From Lates calcarifer (lineage: Eukaryota; Chordata; Actinopteri; Centropomidae), in contig NC_066838.1 in the NCBI RefSeq assembly GCF_001640805.2, positions 993,530 through 1,057,529 of the forward strand: a stretch of 64,000 bases of DNA, in the 5' to 3' direction. Both the position numbers and the translations under genes were made by a program. Position 1 is the stretch's first letter. Each line of letters starts with the position of its first letter. Of this stretch, positions 47,851 through 62,800 are shown one piece after another. The notes under the pieces were generated by a model. The model made no database searches and was not told the origin of the DNA. It saw only the letters and a list, made by a program, of their open reading frames with translations.

Positions 47851-50800
47851 CTGAAGAGAGATCATTTGTCAGTTCCATCTCAGTATACCAAGACAAACAC
47901 ATGAAATCTTTCAAGACTTGCTGTTTTCCAGATGTTGAAATCAAAGTCTAAATGGCAATGTCATTGTTTTTATAATATCGTGTCAGCTGAGCCCTAGCAG
48001 GCCACTATCATAGATTCAATAACGTGTTCACCATCATTACATCAAGTTTGCAAAGTTGGATGGTGAGAGGATGAAAAGTGCTATGAGACAGGACTTAAAG
48101 ACCTCGTGTGTTTCAATGGGAGCTGAAATTATTGACCCTGTAACTAATTTCAAAGCATTTTTTTGAACAGTTCCTAATACCATCTATATTTACTAATTAT
48201 GTAAGATCTGTGTGAGTCTACTTCATTACATGGTCCATAACAGACATGGTCAGACTGAACAATAAAATTTCCCTGCAAAATAAAATATATGGACAAAAAC
48301 CAAAATGTGTTCGTAGCTTTACAGATTCTGTATATGAATCCTTACTGCATCAATAAAATGAAAAAAGCAAATGTCTTCAAAAATGCATATGGTACATGCT
48401 GCTATGGACTATAGCAAATTCTGGTGAAGTCTGCAGCCTTTTGAATTGTGATTTTGGACAGCCACTCAGCTTTTAAGCACTTGGTGGGAATGCACCCATT
48501 AAGTCCATAAGTCTCGATGTGCAGCAAAGTCCATAGACTTGGATTCAGCCTATGATTGTGGAAAATATGCCGACACTACTCATGGCTGACTGAACTGTTA
48601 AAACTCATCTGCATGTTTTAGGGGAAAAATATTGAGTCTATGTTTTAACTTACATTTGTGTAATTAAAACATTGTCACCTAAAAAGATGTCAGTATTGAA
48701 CCTCAATCGAAGATATCTCTATCAAATCTGGCAATACTATTAAATACAATAAAATAAAAATATATTTTTCAAGTTTTAATCCTGTGTTACTTGTTTATTT
48801 TTCTTGGTATATGACAAATATGTCCCTCCCATCAATTAAAACTGCCCTTGACTGTTAGCTTGTGGGTAAATTAACAGAAACACATCACATTACTGAAGAT
48901 AAAGACATTACAACTGGTATTTCTCGGGGACTCTTCTGTTAGTGGCCCCCATGTCTTTTGATAATTTTGAAGACACGTAGATTTAAGACACGTATTTTAA
49001 ATTACAAATTAGGAGCCCTGGCTGTAAATGGCATTTCAGTAACTGACAATGATCATTAAGGTATGGATATTTCAAACATATCTAACATACTCCATGGTCA
49101 TTTGAGACACCACATCAAAACTGGTGAAGCCTTCATTGGCAAAGTTCTCCTTGTACTGGCCCATCTTAATGGCGTCCAGCCACTCATCCACTGTGCTGAA
49201 AGAGGAGAAGTCTGGAGTGCTGCGATCAAGGAGAGGTAAGTGAACACTGGTAGACACAAAGAAGACAAAAGAAGAACAGCCAGTGAGAAGGTTGATTTGT
49301 GAGGTACATTCACAGTGTTAAGTGATGGAGGTTCTTTCTGCCATACCTTGATGATAGTGGCGTCATGGCCTTGAGGCTGTTGGGGTTGCGAATCATCTTA
49401 TCCAAGGTGCTGACAATCTGGCTGAATTTGGGCCGGTTGTTCCGGTCTTTCTGCCAACAGTCCAACATCAGCTGATGCAGGGCACTAGGACAATCCATAG
49501 GGGGTGGCAACCTGTAGTCCTGCTCTATGGCATTGATAACCTACAAGAAATTATATCAAAGCTAATGTTGAGTATCTGAGAACATGACTAGATCATGCAA
49601 GAACCTGTTTCAGTACATAACTACATTCAACAGATAACACATAAGCAAAACTACAAATAAAATGAAATGAAACTAATATTTGATTGTTGGCATTTGAGAT
49701 AAAGCACATTATAATGTGGGCCATCTTCAGCAGGATTAGGTAGGTCTGGGAGTGAAAATGGGGAAACCCGGACTCATTGGAGGGTGTGCTAACTCTTAAT
49801 AAAACAAGAATAGCAAAACAATGTTTACATGTTGTATTAAGCAAGCTAGTTGCTTGTCTCTGCATACAAGATTCACTTTGTTTTCTGCTCAACGTGGAGT
49901 TACAACTGAACGCAAACCCACAATGTTCCCACTGTGAGGGCAGGAATACTGTCTCAGGGTTACATCTCTACCTCTGCACCTGATAAACAACTAAAAAAAA
50001 TTGACACAGAGTTGGAGCTGCTGGTGAGTATGTTTTATTTTCTGACAGAAATATCTTAGAAGTTTTCCTTGCAGTCCCTGTTTTAAGCTGGGCTAAACAT
50101 AACCTGGACCTATCTTTGTACTGTACTACAGTTGTACTACACACTGAATGATGACAAATGAAAATGATATAAATGTTCTGAGACATCTGCAACCTGTTTT
50201 TCATAATAACAGTCGTCTTGAATATCAATCCATTACATTTAATAATCAATTTTTAATCAAATCTCTTTTAAGTTAAATTTAAATGTATTTTATTTTGATA
50301 ACTAGTTAATTTTACTAAACTGAATGTAATTGTAATTTAATTTAATTTAATGTTAACATTTTATTCAATTGATTTTTAATTTATTTAATTTATTATAATT
50401 AAATGTAACTTTTCTGATGTAATTTGATATAATTTGGATTCAATTTAAGATTTTATTTAATTTAATTTTGATGTAATTATTTATTTTAAAACTGAATTTT
50501 TAATTTCATTAGATTTAATTTGCTAAATTCAATTACGTCTAATGTATTCTTTACTTGATCTGCAGATGATATGGAAACAGCTTACTTTCTGAAGGACCCT
50601 TTACTGCTACTGGCTAGTTAACAAAGCTTTACTCACATCTTGATTGCTCATGTCCCAGTAGGGCCTCTCTCCATATGACATCACCTCCCACATGACGATG
50701 CCATAGCTCCAGCAGTCACTGGAAGAGGTGAACTTCCTGTACTGAATGGCCTCTGGAGCTGTCCACCGGATGGGAATTTTTCCTCCCTGGCAAAAACAAG

Positions 50801-53800
50801 TGTGGAGGTCAGCAGTAGCACAGCTGGAACAAGTCCTACCAGCCTAACCAACCACATAGGTTGTCCCTGCCTTCTGATACAATCCATGGGAGCGTAATTG
50901 AAACAGGGTCAGCGCTACCCCTTATCTCATTGTGAGTTCTCTCAAATTCTCACTAAATGGATCTCTCAGCAGCTTTGTGAAAAGCCCTCAAGAGGAAACT
51001 CTATGCCAGGATGTTTTACCATCCATCCTAATGGTAAGATAAGACTCACTTGAGAATGTGATGAATCTGTGATAAAGACTCACCAGCGCGCTGGTGTAGG
51101 TGGGGTCTGAAGTATCATCCTCCAGGAAGCGAGACAGGCCGAAGTCAGACACTTTGCACACCAGGTTGCTGTTGACCAGGATGTTCCTAGCAGCCAGGTC
51201 TCGATGGACATAGTTCATGTCACACAAGTACTTCATTCCCGCTGCTATGCCTCGCAGCATTCCCACAAGCTGGATCACTGTGAACTGCCCGTCATTTTGC
51301 TTTAAGAAAAAAAACCCCATCAAAATCTGGTTAGTGAATGGCATAAATAAATGAACATTACTTATGACTATAGTGAACAGGGCTGGGAGGCAACTTTGTC
51401 TCTAATCAGTGTGGCTCCTTTACCCTGAGGAAGGAGTCGAGAGAGCCGTTCTCCATGAACTCAGTAATGATCATCACAGGGCTGCTCTTGGTCACCACTC
51501 CCTCCAGATGGATGATATTAGGATGGTCAAACTGGCCCATGATTGATGCCTCACTTAGGAAGTCTCTCCTCTGGCGTTCAGTGTAGCCTGCCTTCAGTGT
51601 CTTAATAGCCACAAGGATCTCTCTCTTCCCAGGCTGACGGAGGTTTCCACTGCACACCTCCCCAAACTCACCTGACAGGAAGACAGGAGCAGTCAGTGGA
51701 ATGTGAATAGTATTTTTCAGAAAAAGCACAGTTAAACAAACATATGTATTAATCCAAACTTTGTACTCAGTGCTTTAGTATTTAAAAGCTATAGTGAATT
51801 AATCTGAGTTTTCTCTGACATAATCTTGACAGGAATGATACATGAACTGTATTTTTATTTCATCAGACAGCAATATTAGATGTTGCATGAGTTTAGCAAG
51901 GCATTCCCTGGTGTACACGATGGCGCAGTGGTTAGCACTGTTGCCTTGCAGCTGGGTTCAACCCCTGGTTTGACTAGGGCTTTTCTGAATGTTCTCTCTG
52001 TTCCTGTGTGGGTTCTCTCTGGGTACTCTGGCTTCCTCTCACAGTCCAAAGACATGCAGGTTAACTGGTGACTCTAAATTGCCCATAGGTGTGAATGTGA
52101 GTGTGAATGGTTGTTGTCTATATGTGTTGGCCCTGTGATGGACTGGTGATCTGTACAGGGTGTACCCTGCCTCTCACCCAATGTCAGCTGGGGTAGCCTC
52201 CCACCCCCGCGACCCTTAACGGATAAGCGATATAGATAATGAATGAATGAATGAATGAATGAATGAATGAATGCCTTGGTGTACCAAATGTTGAGGACCC
52301 TCAGAGAGCTGCTGAAGAATCAAATCCAGCAACAAGTCCCATTGTGAAAACCTCTGTTCAGTTCTCATCTGCCCTCTTTGATACCTTACTTTATTTCCTC
52401 TTTCATGTACTGTTTTCTTTTACCTGCACCAATCACTTGTTCAATCTTGACACAGGAAATATCTATCTCCTTGGCAAACTCTCTGACTGCTTCATTGGGG
52501 TCTTCATACGTGAAGGGGTCAATGTAGATCTTCATCCCTGGTGACACTTTAACGGAGAGAAGAGACTACATCAGCTATACACACAAAAAACTGACACAGC
52601 AAATAGAGTCTGCATTTTACTTACATAGTGTGCAAAAACAAAGCATAACTCATGTAACACTAGTGTTAAAACAGATGTTAGTCTATCTAATGAGTGCAGA
52701 GTAAGACATACTTACTGTGACCACTGGTGTAATGTTGGAGTTTATCTGTGTACTCTGATTCTGGTCTGTCTGAACTTCTCCTGCTGGGGACAAACACATG
52801 GAGCATGCATGTCAACAGATCCATGAAATGAGTAACTCCATCCACTGATGAAAACCATGTGATTTGGGTGAAGTTCTAGAAAAAGCTAGAAAAACACTGA
52901 GATGTTTTTTGTGACAGAGAGACATAGTAAAAAATAATTTCTGTCTGATGCTGTTTTTTCTTTTTTTTCTCAGTAAGGTTATGTGTGTGAGACCCAAATA
53001 ACCATGGCTATGGTGGAAATGTTCAGTTTTTTATGTGAAATGTGAACATGTAATCTGTCATTTCTAGATAACTGTAGAAAAGTCTTGTCAAACAGTTAGC
53101 AGGAGATATAAGTCATCATTGAGTAACACTTCTTTGAGAGTACATGGTGTTTGATACTTTAAAGGAAACATTATCATATCACTTCATTGCCTGTAGCATT
53201 ACTGGCTCACCTGCGGCAGACAATTATGAAGACAGTAATTGCAATGATGAAGACTACCCCTGCAGCAGCTGAACCAATGATGAGAGGGAGCTTCTCTTGG
53301 ATACTGGAGTTATATTCCTCTACAGGTGAAAAACAGAAAACCAAGGAATGTGACTATTTTCCAAATAAAGACCCAATCCATGGCTGGATTATCTTTGGAG
53401 TTGCGAAGTGGAAGTTTCTATAAGTGATTTTTGTTAGAAACAACAGAAATGAGAAGAAATGTTTCTAACCAAATAACACTTTGGGAGTTGTAGTAAACTT
53501 CTCCCCAAACATTTTATATGCACAAGTGTGATGCTTAAAGCTGTTAATCATTTGGAATGATGATTTAGAAGTAGAAGAACTCCAACTTTGAGTAGACATT
53601 ATGTATAAGTAAAACGAATTGGACTTTTACTTCAAGAACCAGCACCTGAAATAGCTCCATCCACTTTGCAACCCTATAAGGAAGCTGCTGGGGCAAAAAT
53701 ATGTGCACATATTTTAGGCCAGTAAATCTGATTGTCAATCATACCTTCAGTCATGGTTTGGTAGTACATTTTGCCACTAAAGCGTCCAAATCCAGCGACA

Positions 53801-56800
53801 GTCCGAGCCCGAACCTGAAAGACGTAGATAGTTCCTGGCTTCAAGCCTCGTACGACTGCGGTGTTGGTCTGACTTCTTGCTAGAGATGAGTTCCACTCTG
53901 CCTGGTTCTGAAACATATGCATTACATTATACATTGTACATATTATAAATCAGATCTGAGGTGAGTCCTAAAAATATTCAAACTATAAATGAGTCACTAC
54001 GGTAGTAATTTTGTCCCTGTCAAATGTGAACAAAAGACTGAGGAAGCCCGACTCTTATTAGCAATGATGTACCTTCTCATAGTATTGCAGTTCATAGTCC
54101 AGGATAACTCCATTGGGCTGATCAGGCTGGGACCAGGACAGCGTGATGCTGTTAGGGGTTCTGCTGACCTGGTGGATGATGGACACTGCTGATGGTGCTG
54201 AGAACAAAATAAGGGTGAGCAAAGTAAGAGGTGGAAAAGGAAATACTAACAGGTGACTGAAACTACAGCTGAAATTATAATTGAAACCTGCTCATGATCA
54301 TGGTTATTGTTGTGTAAAATGTTGGGTGAGCCTCACCAGCCTGGTTGGTGGTGATGTTGACAGACGTGTACTGGGGTGAATAAGGGCTCTGGTCAGACAC
54401 TCCATTGACAGCTTGTATTTCAAAGGTGTATTGGGTGTGAGCCAGGAGGTCGCTGATGTGGACGCGGGTGTCAGTCAGTCCCAGCTGACGTGGGACAAAC
54501 TGCACATTGTCTCCACAGCGGGTGCAACCGCCACGCCCACTGCCACAGCTCTTACATATGATATTGTAGACAACATCTTCTCGGCCACCACCCTCCTGTG
54601 GTGGATTCCATTCCAGCCTCAGAGACGTCTCATTCACTATGGAGATGACATTTTGTGGAGCTGATGGAACGGCTGGAGGAGAAAGGGAAAATACAAAATT
54701 ATACTGGTAATGTAAAAAGCAGCTCTGGAACCAGAAGTAACACAGACTTATTACTTATGAGTCAGTTACTCACAAATCACAAGACTTCATTTGTCTCTAC
54801 TTTACAACAACTGCCTGCCTTTTCTGGGTGTATTTTCCACCCATGCCATTTACCTAATCCCCTAAACACATAATATAGGGAACTTTTTCCCCTAAGATTT
54901 TCCAGTTGGTGCTCTTTCAGAATTTGTCTGTTCAGTACAGAAGACCAGAGAGCATATCCATGTCAATATTTCTCATGATTTGTTAAATTAACTTTTATAT
55001 TTAGATCACAAAGTTCTTGTCTCAAGAATAAGCTAACTATGTTGACATAAATGTAAAGAGCCCAGCGTTTTTGTAATGTGTATGCACTTCAGAGATGAAT
55101 AGGTGTTTGTGTCAAATGATATGAGATGCTGTTTGCAGCTGATAAATGCTACCCATGTACAGTATGTTTTGTCATGACAGTTGGTGTGTACATACTGGTA
55201 CAGGGCATCTGTGGAGGGTCAGAGTCAGTGCGGTAGTAGTTGTTGCGACAGACGCAATTAGTTGCTCCTTCGCTTGTGGTTCGACTGTTAATAGGGCACT
55301 GCAGACATTTGTGGTCTCCCTGTGCAGCCTTAAAGAAGCCTGATGCACAAGCTGTAAAGGAGATACACAGTAGTGGAGGAGGTAAAGGATACACAGAGAA
55401 AACAGAAAAAGAGACTGAAAAAAAGAGTAAGTTCAGGAAGAAAAAACATGGTATACCATTCAAGAGAAAAACAGAAAAACGATGTGTGATGTGATGATTG
55501 TGTCATCCTCAGTGCCTTTATAACTTTAATATTGGCTACTTCAGTGTAAGAACCATCAGTATTACTATTAGTCAAATTTTAGCATACTGTGTCTGAGCTC
55601 TTTCATCTCTATATTTTCTACCACAGAGCATATGTCTAGTCATGATAGCCCAGCTGTCTGTGACTCATAAAGGTCAGTACATTGAAGTGATGTGCACTGG
55701 CACTCCTTCAGATGCTGTCATTCTGCTGTCCACGGGGTCAGAAAACATGTTAGATTGTGAAGCAGAGGAGACTGTCGGGGATTACACATGACAAGAGAGA
55801 AAGAATAGGAGAAAGCAAGAAAGCTTTACTTAAAGTGTTTTCCATATTTTTTTTTTTCTGAGAGAATGTATGATGGCAGATGCTGACTGTTTGCCAGTTT
55901 GACTGTGAATGTGATGATAAATACAGCCCAACAATTACAATTACAACAAATTTACTAAACCACAGTGTTAGGCCATCAGGTCGCTCAAACAACAAATAAT
56001 GTGCAACTGATGGACAATGAGCAATACCCAATGAGTCTTTTACGATGCCTGATTTAAGATTATTATATGTGATTTTATTTTATTATATGTCGTCATTTTT
56101 ACTGTATGTGTTGTTTGTCCCTTAAACTAGATGTTTACATTTTATAATCTGTATATATTTATTTATTTTATTTTTTACTTTTGCACCTTCAGATTGTCTA
56201 TTCCAATTTCGTTGTACAGTCACCTGTATAATGACAATAAAGGCTCATCTTATCTTATCTTAAATCAAAGAATGTCATATTCCTCAGAAGCTAGAATGTG
56301 TTGCAATGGATTGTATTACATTACATTGTACCAGTGTACCTACTGTAAATAACTGATAACTAAACTCAGTGCACAATGATATAAAGGTATATGATTAAGA
56401 TAAGATAATAAGATACTTAAGCCTCATTAAAACTTGGTTGGTTAGACCACACCAGCTCTCCACTCTGGAAAACAATTCTTTTTTTTATTATTTATGCTTT
56501 TATTCATTTCAAATTCATTCATCTTTAATGTGTTAGTATCTGCATCTGCTCCAGGGCAGATGTCTCAGACCTGACCAACCTCAAAATGGAAAATTCATTT
56601 TTAACCACGAGGAGGAAGTTTTACTTGTTAAAATTACCCCAAATCTGTATTTTAGGTATATACATATGATACTGTAAACAGAAGGTGAACTGTACTTTTA
56701 CTGAATATATTCAGATGAAATCCCTAAATGTAGCAATTAAGTAGAAGAGTGCATGAAGCTGTATACAAACACTTAATACAGTTAACTGGTTACTGTATAA

Positions 56801-59800
56801 TATCATCTGGTTGTACTATTTCTATAAAACATGAAGAGCTAAGAAAGATGGACATGACATTAGCACCCAATAAGGCTGGAGAGATAGTTATTATGGGCTT
56901 GTCTGACTCCCCTGTGTTAAACTAGAAAGGGAGAGGTTAATTGATAACAATGGGAAGCTCAAGTCTGATTACAATGGCTGTGACACATCTCTGTGTACTT
57001 TCAGTGGTAATAAATATAGTTGACTTACGGATTGAAAGGAGTAAGATGGACACAAACATATGAACATAAATCATGGCTAGACTGGTTGGAGCTGACAGAG
57101 AGGCTACAGTGACTCAGATAACCACTCTTTCCAACTGAGGTGAGCAGAAAAGCATCTTAGAATGTCAGACTTTGAGGCAGATGGACTACAACAGCAAAAG
57201 ACCAGATTGGGCAGCTGAAGACTGGAAAGTTATTGCCTGGTCTAATGAAACTAAATCTCTGCTGAGGCATGCAGATGATAGAATCTGGCTTCAACAGCAT
57301 GAGTCGATACTGAGATAACCAGCATTTACACAAACAGAAATGTAGAAATGTATCTTTGTATGGTTTGTAGGAGGAATGATATGATAGAACAATCTCTTCA
57401 AGAGCAATATATCCATCTGCCCAGAACTTCAGTGCTTGTGTCTCTGGCTAGCATAGGTTATCCTAGATACAGAATAAATCAGTTTCAAACCTGATAACCT
57501 CACTGTGATGGCCAGACTACAGGAAGCTGTACACTGTCACTTTTATGACATTAAGTCGAGAATGCACAATGACAATTAAACTGAAATTTAACTGACAAAA
57601 TCTAGACTAGACATGGTTACACGATAGAGTGCACAGCTGAAAAAGTGACCCGGTAACTAGTGATCATCAACAGTGTCAGTTCATGGTCTAGGAACACATT
57701 CTTAAAAAGATGGGGCTATACTGAGGTTCACATCACATATGTCATTCTCATTCAGTTGCAAATCTTAATCCCACAAAAACATTGCAGGAATAATTCAGCT
57801 CTTAAGGCTGGAGAGTGTTTAGTTAGAAAATCCTTTGACCTTCATCTGCAGACATTAAGTGAAGTATTGTCCTTTGCTGTATGTTAAAGAGGTTTCTTGG
57901 TATAAAGAGGATCATGTCACATGTTAAATCCTCATTCAGCCAAGAAACCTTAAAGGACCTGATAAGGATTAATGATAACGATTGGATAGATGACTGCAAT
58001 GCCAAGGAAACTGTGCACAGCTGTTAGGGGTAGGATAATGTGGGCTCAATAACAAATCAGAACCACTGCACACCTTTAAATGGAAAGTAACAACTGTATA
58101 GCCTGCTTTAAAAAGTTGTTAGATTATTACATCTCTCACTAATTTTCATATCTGTGTTATGCTATACAAAATTAAGTGAAGTCAAGCTCAACTTAAGTGA
58201 CTCTAATTGGCTTTAACTTTGACTATTATTATTTTCAACCTGCTTCTCATCAAAATAAACCTAAATCTACCTCTAATTTCTCAAATGATAATACAGGTTC
58301 TATAGACTAGAGAGCAACATTATGCCACTATTTTACCTTACAATAAAAGCTTCAAAATAATTTTGATGGTATGCTGACTTAGATTTATAAGGGCAATAGG
58401 GAGAAGGAGGGAAAGTCACCAAATCTAGCAAAAGGTTGCTAAGTTGACAAAACTGAATACCTGTAAAACAAATTTAGAAGCATTTTAATTTAATTCAGTT
58501 TAAAATGTCTACTTATAGTTTTTCAACCAACTTGAACAGGCATATAAGCTTTGCTGCCGAGTCCACAATAATTTGCACCATGGTGCATCTTGTACAAAGA
58601 CAGACGTATGGTATATTTAGCTTTTTCTGTGAACAAGTGAGAATAAAACATCTTTCAGTAGTAGTCTACAACTTCAGGCGAAACAGCTGTGCCACCTTAT
58701 TGTAGGTAGTTCTGAGTCAAATATTGGTGGACAGTCTTTTAGTTATTTTTTGTTTAGCCAATGCAATTGCAAACACACACACTGGGGAACTGAATCTATA
58801 CCACTCCCCTATATCTCACTAACTACTAACAAGGTGTTGTTGAGGCACCATATCTCCCATTGCTCTGTGGCCATAAGCAGTGGGCTGTTCTTGTCCTGGA
58901 TAGCTTCTACACTCTGAGTGTGTATTATACATGAAACTATATAGGGTTGAAAACACATTCATGCTCAGCAAAAGTATGCTGTACCTGACAGCAAAATTTC
59001 AAAATGCAGATTGATAGTTTCCTGGTAGTCATCGATAATTGTGCAACAAAGAGATAACTGTATCATCAGTAAAACATAATACACTGTTCAACTATCATTG
59101 CAGTACATCTATCTGTGGACATCTGTCTGGACAAAGTGTCCATAAGCCAGGCTCCGAGAGCTACAACTGCTTGGTCAGTCAGTCTGCCTCTTGGTCCAGT
59201 TTGAAATATCTCAACAACTTCTGAATGGATCGCCATTAAAAATTTATACAGACATTCATGATCCCCAGTAAATGAATCCTATTGGCTTCAGTGATTCCCT
59301 GATTTTTCATCACTGACTTGGTTAAAACATCTTCACAAATAACAGGTCCACATATTTTACCGGATAAGTGAAACCTTTGCCCTGCTAATGGCCCCATGTA
59401 ATTAACAGACAGGGAATCAAGAAAGTCTTCTGTAATCATGTGGCAGGGACCACAAATGTTTGTACATAATTTTACTGCAATGGATCCAATATTTGCTGAG
59501 ATGAATTGGTTTAGAACCTACTAACCTCTGTATATTTTAATTTCTTTAGCCATGCTGATAGTGAAGCTAAAACTACTCAATTATGACTAACATTATTATT
59601 ATCACAAACATTTCACTTCACTAAATTAAATGTTCTTCTGACACCACTTCTGACACAAGAAGGTGAGTAGCAAACCCAATAAGGTACAATTATGCTGAAA
59701 CCAAAAAAAATCAAGAAAACAAACAGAAATGTAATATAGTAGAGCAGCAGTGGCAGGCTCTTACCTCTGCAGACTGTACCATTGTCCACCGCCTCATACC

Positions 59801-62800
59801 CGGCTTTGCACATGCAGCGCCCAATGGGTACCATCCACTCCCCATCCCCATTACAGTACAGCTTAATGGGTACATCCACCTCCTCACCATTAGGAACGCA
59901 CACCCCTCTGGCTGCCACCAGTGAGGTGCTTTCTGCTCCAGACAGAGTCTCAGGAAAGATGGCACCATTCTGGATCACTCTGGGACATTTCCTGTAGAAG
60001 ACGCGAACAGCAATAAGTGACATGCAGGCGCCATAATCCTGGAAAGCGAGGTAGAAGCCATTGCGTGAAACAGGTCCAAAACTCCGGATTTCACTGTTGA
60101 TCTTCATGATGCGACCACCAAGATCAACCTGAGAGAAGCTTTCATCAGCTGCTATGGTGTCAACTTTCACCCAGGGATTCTCCATCCAGGGTGGGGATGA
60201 TTTAGTAGCCGTGTCTGAGTCAGACTCATAGTAGTACAGGTTGAAGGTCTCCTTGCAGGAGCCAGGGACATTGGGTATAGAGCTGCAGTCACGTACTGAG
60301 AACTTCATCTGAACATGTATGCGCTGAGCACCACGGCGGCGGATGTATTTGGTGCGTACCCAGTTGTTCTGGCTGCTATCAAAGACGTTGCACACCTGGT
60401 ATGTTCGGATGGTGTTCATATTTTCATCATAGCCACTGACTTCTTCCCACTAAAAGAGAGACAAGAAACAAAACTACTGATGACAAAAGTATAGGGACAC
60501 AAGAAATACAAGTACAGAACCCACCAATACTTTGGGAGTAACAGTTATTCTTAAGGGCAACTAGTCCTCAAGCCCTAAAAACAGGTAGTTTATCACTGCC
60601 TTTCAATATAACCAATTTTATCATGTGCTGTGGTCAAAGTGCAACTTAGCAGCTTGTTCTGTTAACTTCCCAAACTCCTGGAGTGATGTAGATGTGTGCT
60701 ACAGGGTGTGTCAGTAAACTGTGACATCACAATTGGGTGTGGTTATAGGGGCACCAAAGAACACCTAAACACACCCAGGCGTGCATCACACTTGTACATT
60801 ACCACTGCCAGTTGAGGTGGGTAGATAAAAAGGAACACCAGAAGAACCTTTTTTGTGATTTTGGGGTTGTTGATTAATTTTATTTTATATTTTACTGCCC
60901 CCTGTACTTTGTTTTAAGAAAATGATTGTTAATATGGTTCAACTGAGGAACCCTGACTTGTTTTGATTGTCTGCTGCAGTTATATTGAACTGGTTTAAGA
61001 TAGAAAACTTTGCTTTTGGCAACATTTATAGAAGATGCTTGGCAGCTGAGACAAAAGACTCTATATCCAGTTTGACAACTGAATTTATGGAAATGTCTAT
61101 TTTTATTTGTCATGTAACCATCATGGTGATTGCTTAGTGTCTTGTAAGCCCATATGGGTTAGGTACCAGAAAGGTGAAAGACACAAATGAACAATCAATC
61201 AATCAAAATGTAATTTTCACCGAGAGAGGGCAGTGAAATATTACAAATTAGCAGTTTAGTTAAGGTGACCAGTGTTGGCTGTTGTTAGGACACAGAATGT
61301 ATGTTTGTATGCCCAACCACCCAACTACACCCACTCTGTAAAGGTGTGCTGATACAGAACATGTAGCAAATTTTAGATGGGGGTGACTGCATGCAAAGAC
61401 AGTAGAAAGATACAAATCAGTAAATTTGCTGATGGCTGTGTAATTTGAGGTGAAAATATGTCTGCATGAGTTGAAAGTGTTGCTGGCTAGCAAACAGTCA
61501 AAATCTATATGGTTGGTGCACTGATTGTTTGGACTGAATAAACATAGACTGCACAAACAAGAATGTATACCTGAATAACACAAGGCTAAACTTTGCTTCA
61601 CATTTTGTCTGAAAAAACCTTTACAGGTTTTGCAGAATTTCAACAAAGACTGCTATGAAACCTTGGATATCAGATGAAATACTTCTGATGTGTGAGTCAG
61701 TGATGCATCATGCTGCAGCAGGAAAGAACTGTGAGGAAAGTTTAGTTTAGTGCAGCTGCTTACGGCATGGGACACACTGAGGGAGGAGATGATGGCCAAG
61801 GAAGGAGGAGAACATTGGGGGATTACGCCGATCAGCCATAACATTATGACCACCGGTCAATGAAGTGAATAACATCGATCATCTCGTTACAACACAATGT
61901 TCTGCTGGACGTTACTTTGTCACGTACCACCCACCTAAATATTGTCACAAACCAAACACTCACCCCTCCAATGGCAACAACACTCCCCAATGTCAGCGGC
62001 CTCCCCCAGCAGGATAATGTTCCGACAACACCACAAAAACTGCTCAATCTCCAGGAACACATCAAAGAGCCAAAGGTGTTGACCTGGGCTCCAAACTCCC
62101 CAGATCCCAATCTGATTCAGTACCTGTGGGACCTGCCTAATATTTCATACTCATACTGGCATCCTCATACTGGCAAAACAGCTCTGACCTGTCGCTGCTT
62201 GGACGTGGGATCTCTGAAGGTCTCCTTAGTGTCTGGCACCAGGACATTGGCAGCAGATCCTTTGGGTCCTGTGGGTTGTGGGATGGGGCCTCCATGGATC
62301 TGACTTGTTCTAGATCATCCCATAGATGCTGGGTCAGATTGGGATCTGGGGAGTCTGGAGGCCAGGTCAACACCTCGGGCTCTTTGTTGTGTTCCTGGAG
62401 ATATTTCTGAGCAGTTTTTGTGGTGTGGTGGGAGCATTATCCTGCTGGGAGAGGCCCCTGACATTGGGATTGCTGTTGCCACTGGGGGGTGTGCTTGGTC
62501 TAAAACAATATTTAGGTGGGTGGTACGTGTCAAACTAACGTCCAGATGAATGAAGGACCCATGGTTCCTCAGCAGAACATTGTATTGTAACAAGATGATG
62601 AATGTTATTCACTTCAGCTGTCAGTGTTTTTAATGTTATGGCTGATCAGTGTATTTCATCACTATGGGTAACTGCAAGGATGCTACTGGTATATATGCCA
62701 ATCTTCTGTGTTGGAATGTACAGTTCAATTGACTGTTAACTATATCTGGTTCGCAAATTATTTGATTAAATAATAAGTGAAAGAGTGAGAGAGTGCATAA

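Larger units (their letters stand above)
55352..59764 (-). other. ephb2 intron 3 (4.4 kb)
   Basis: Largest ephb2 intron in the window. Holds a retroposon-like tail (56100-56265) and a dispersed repeat (59165-59445). The rest is AT-rich with no recognised feature. Confidence 0.8.

Noticed and set aside
49072..49090. Extension of the SAM exon through YVRYV to a stop
   Set aside because: A GTATGT donor precedes it and the true terminal exon (47850-47742) joins in phase and ends with the expected SVEV tail.
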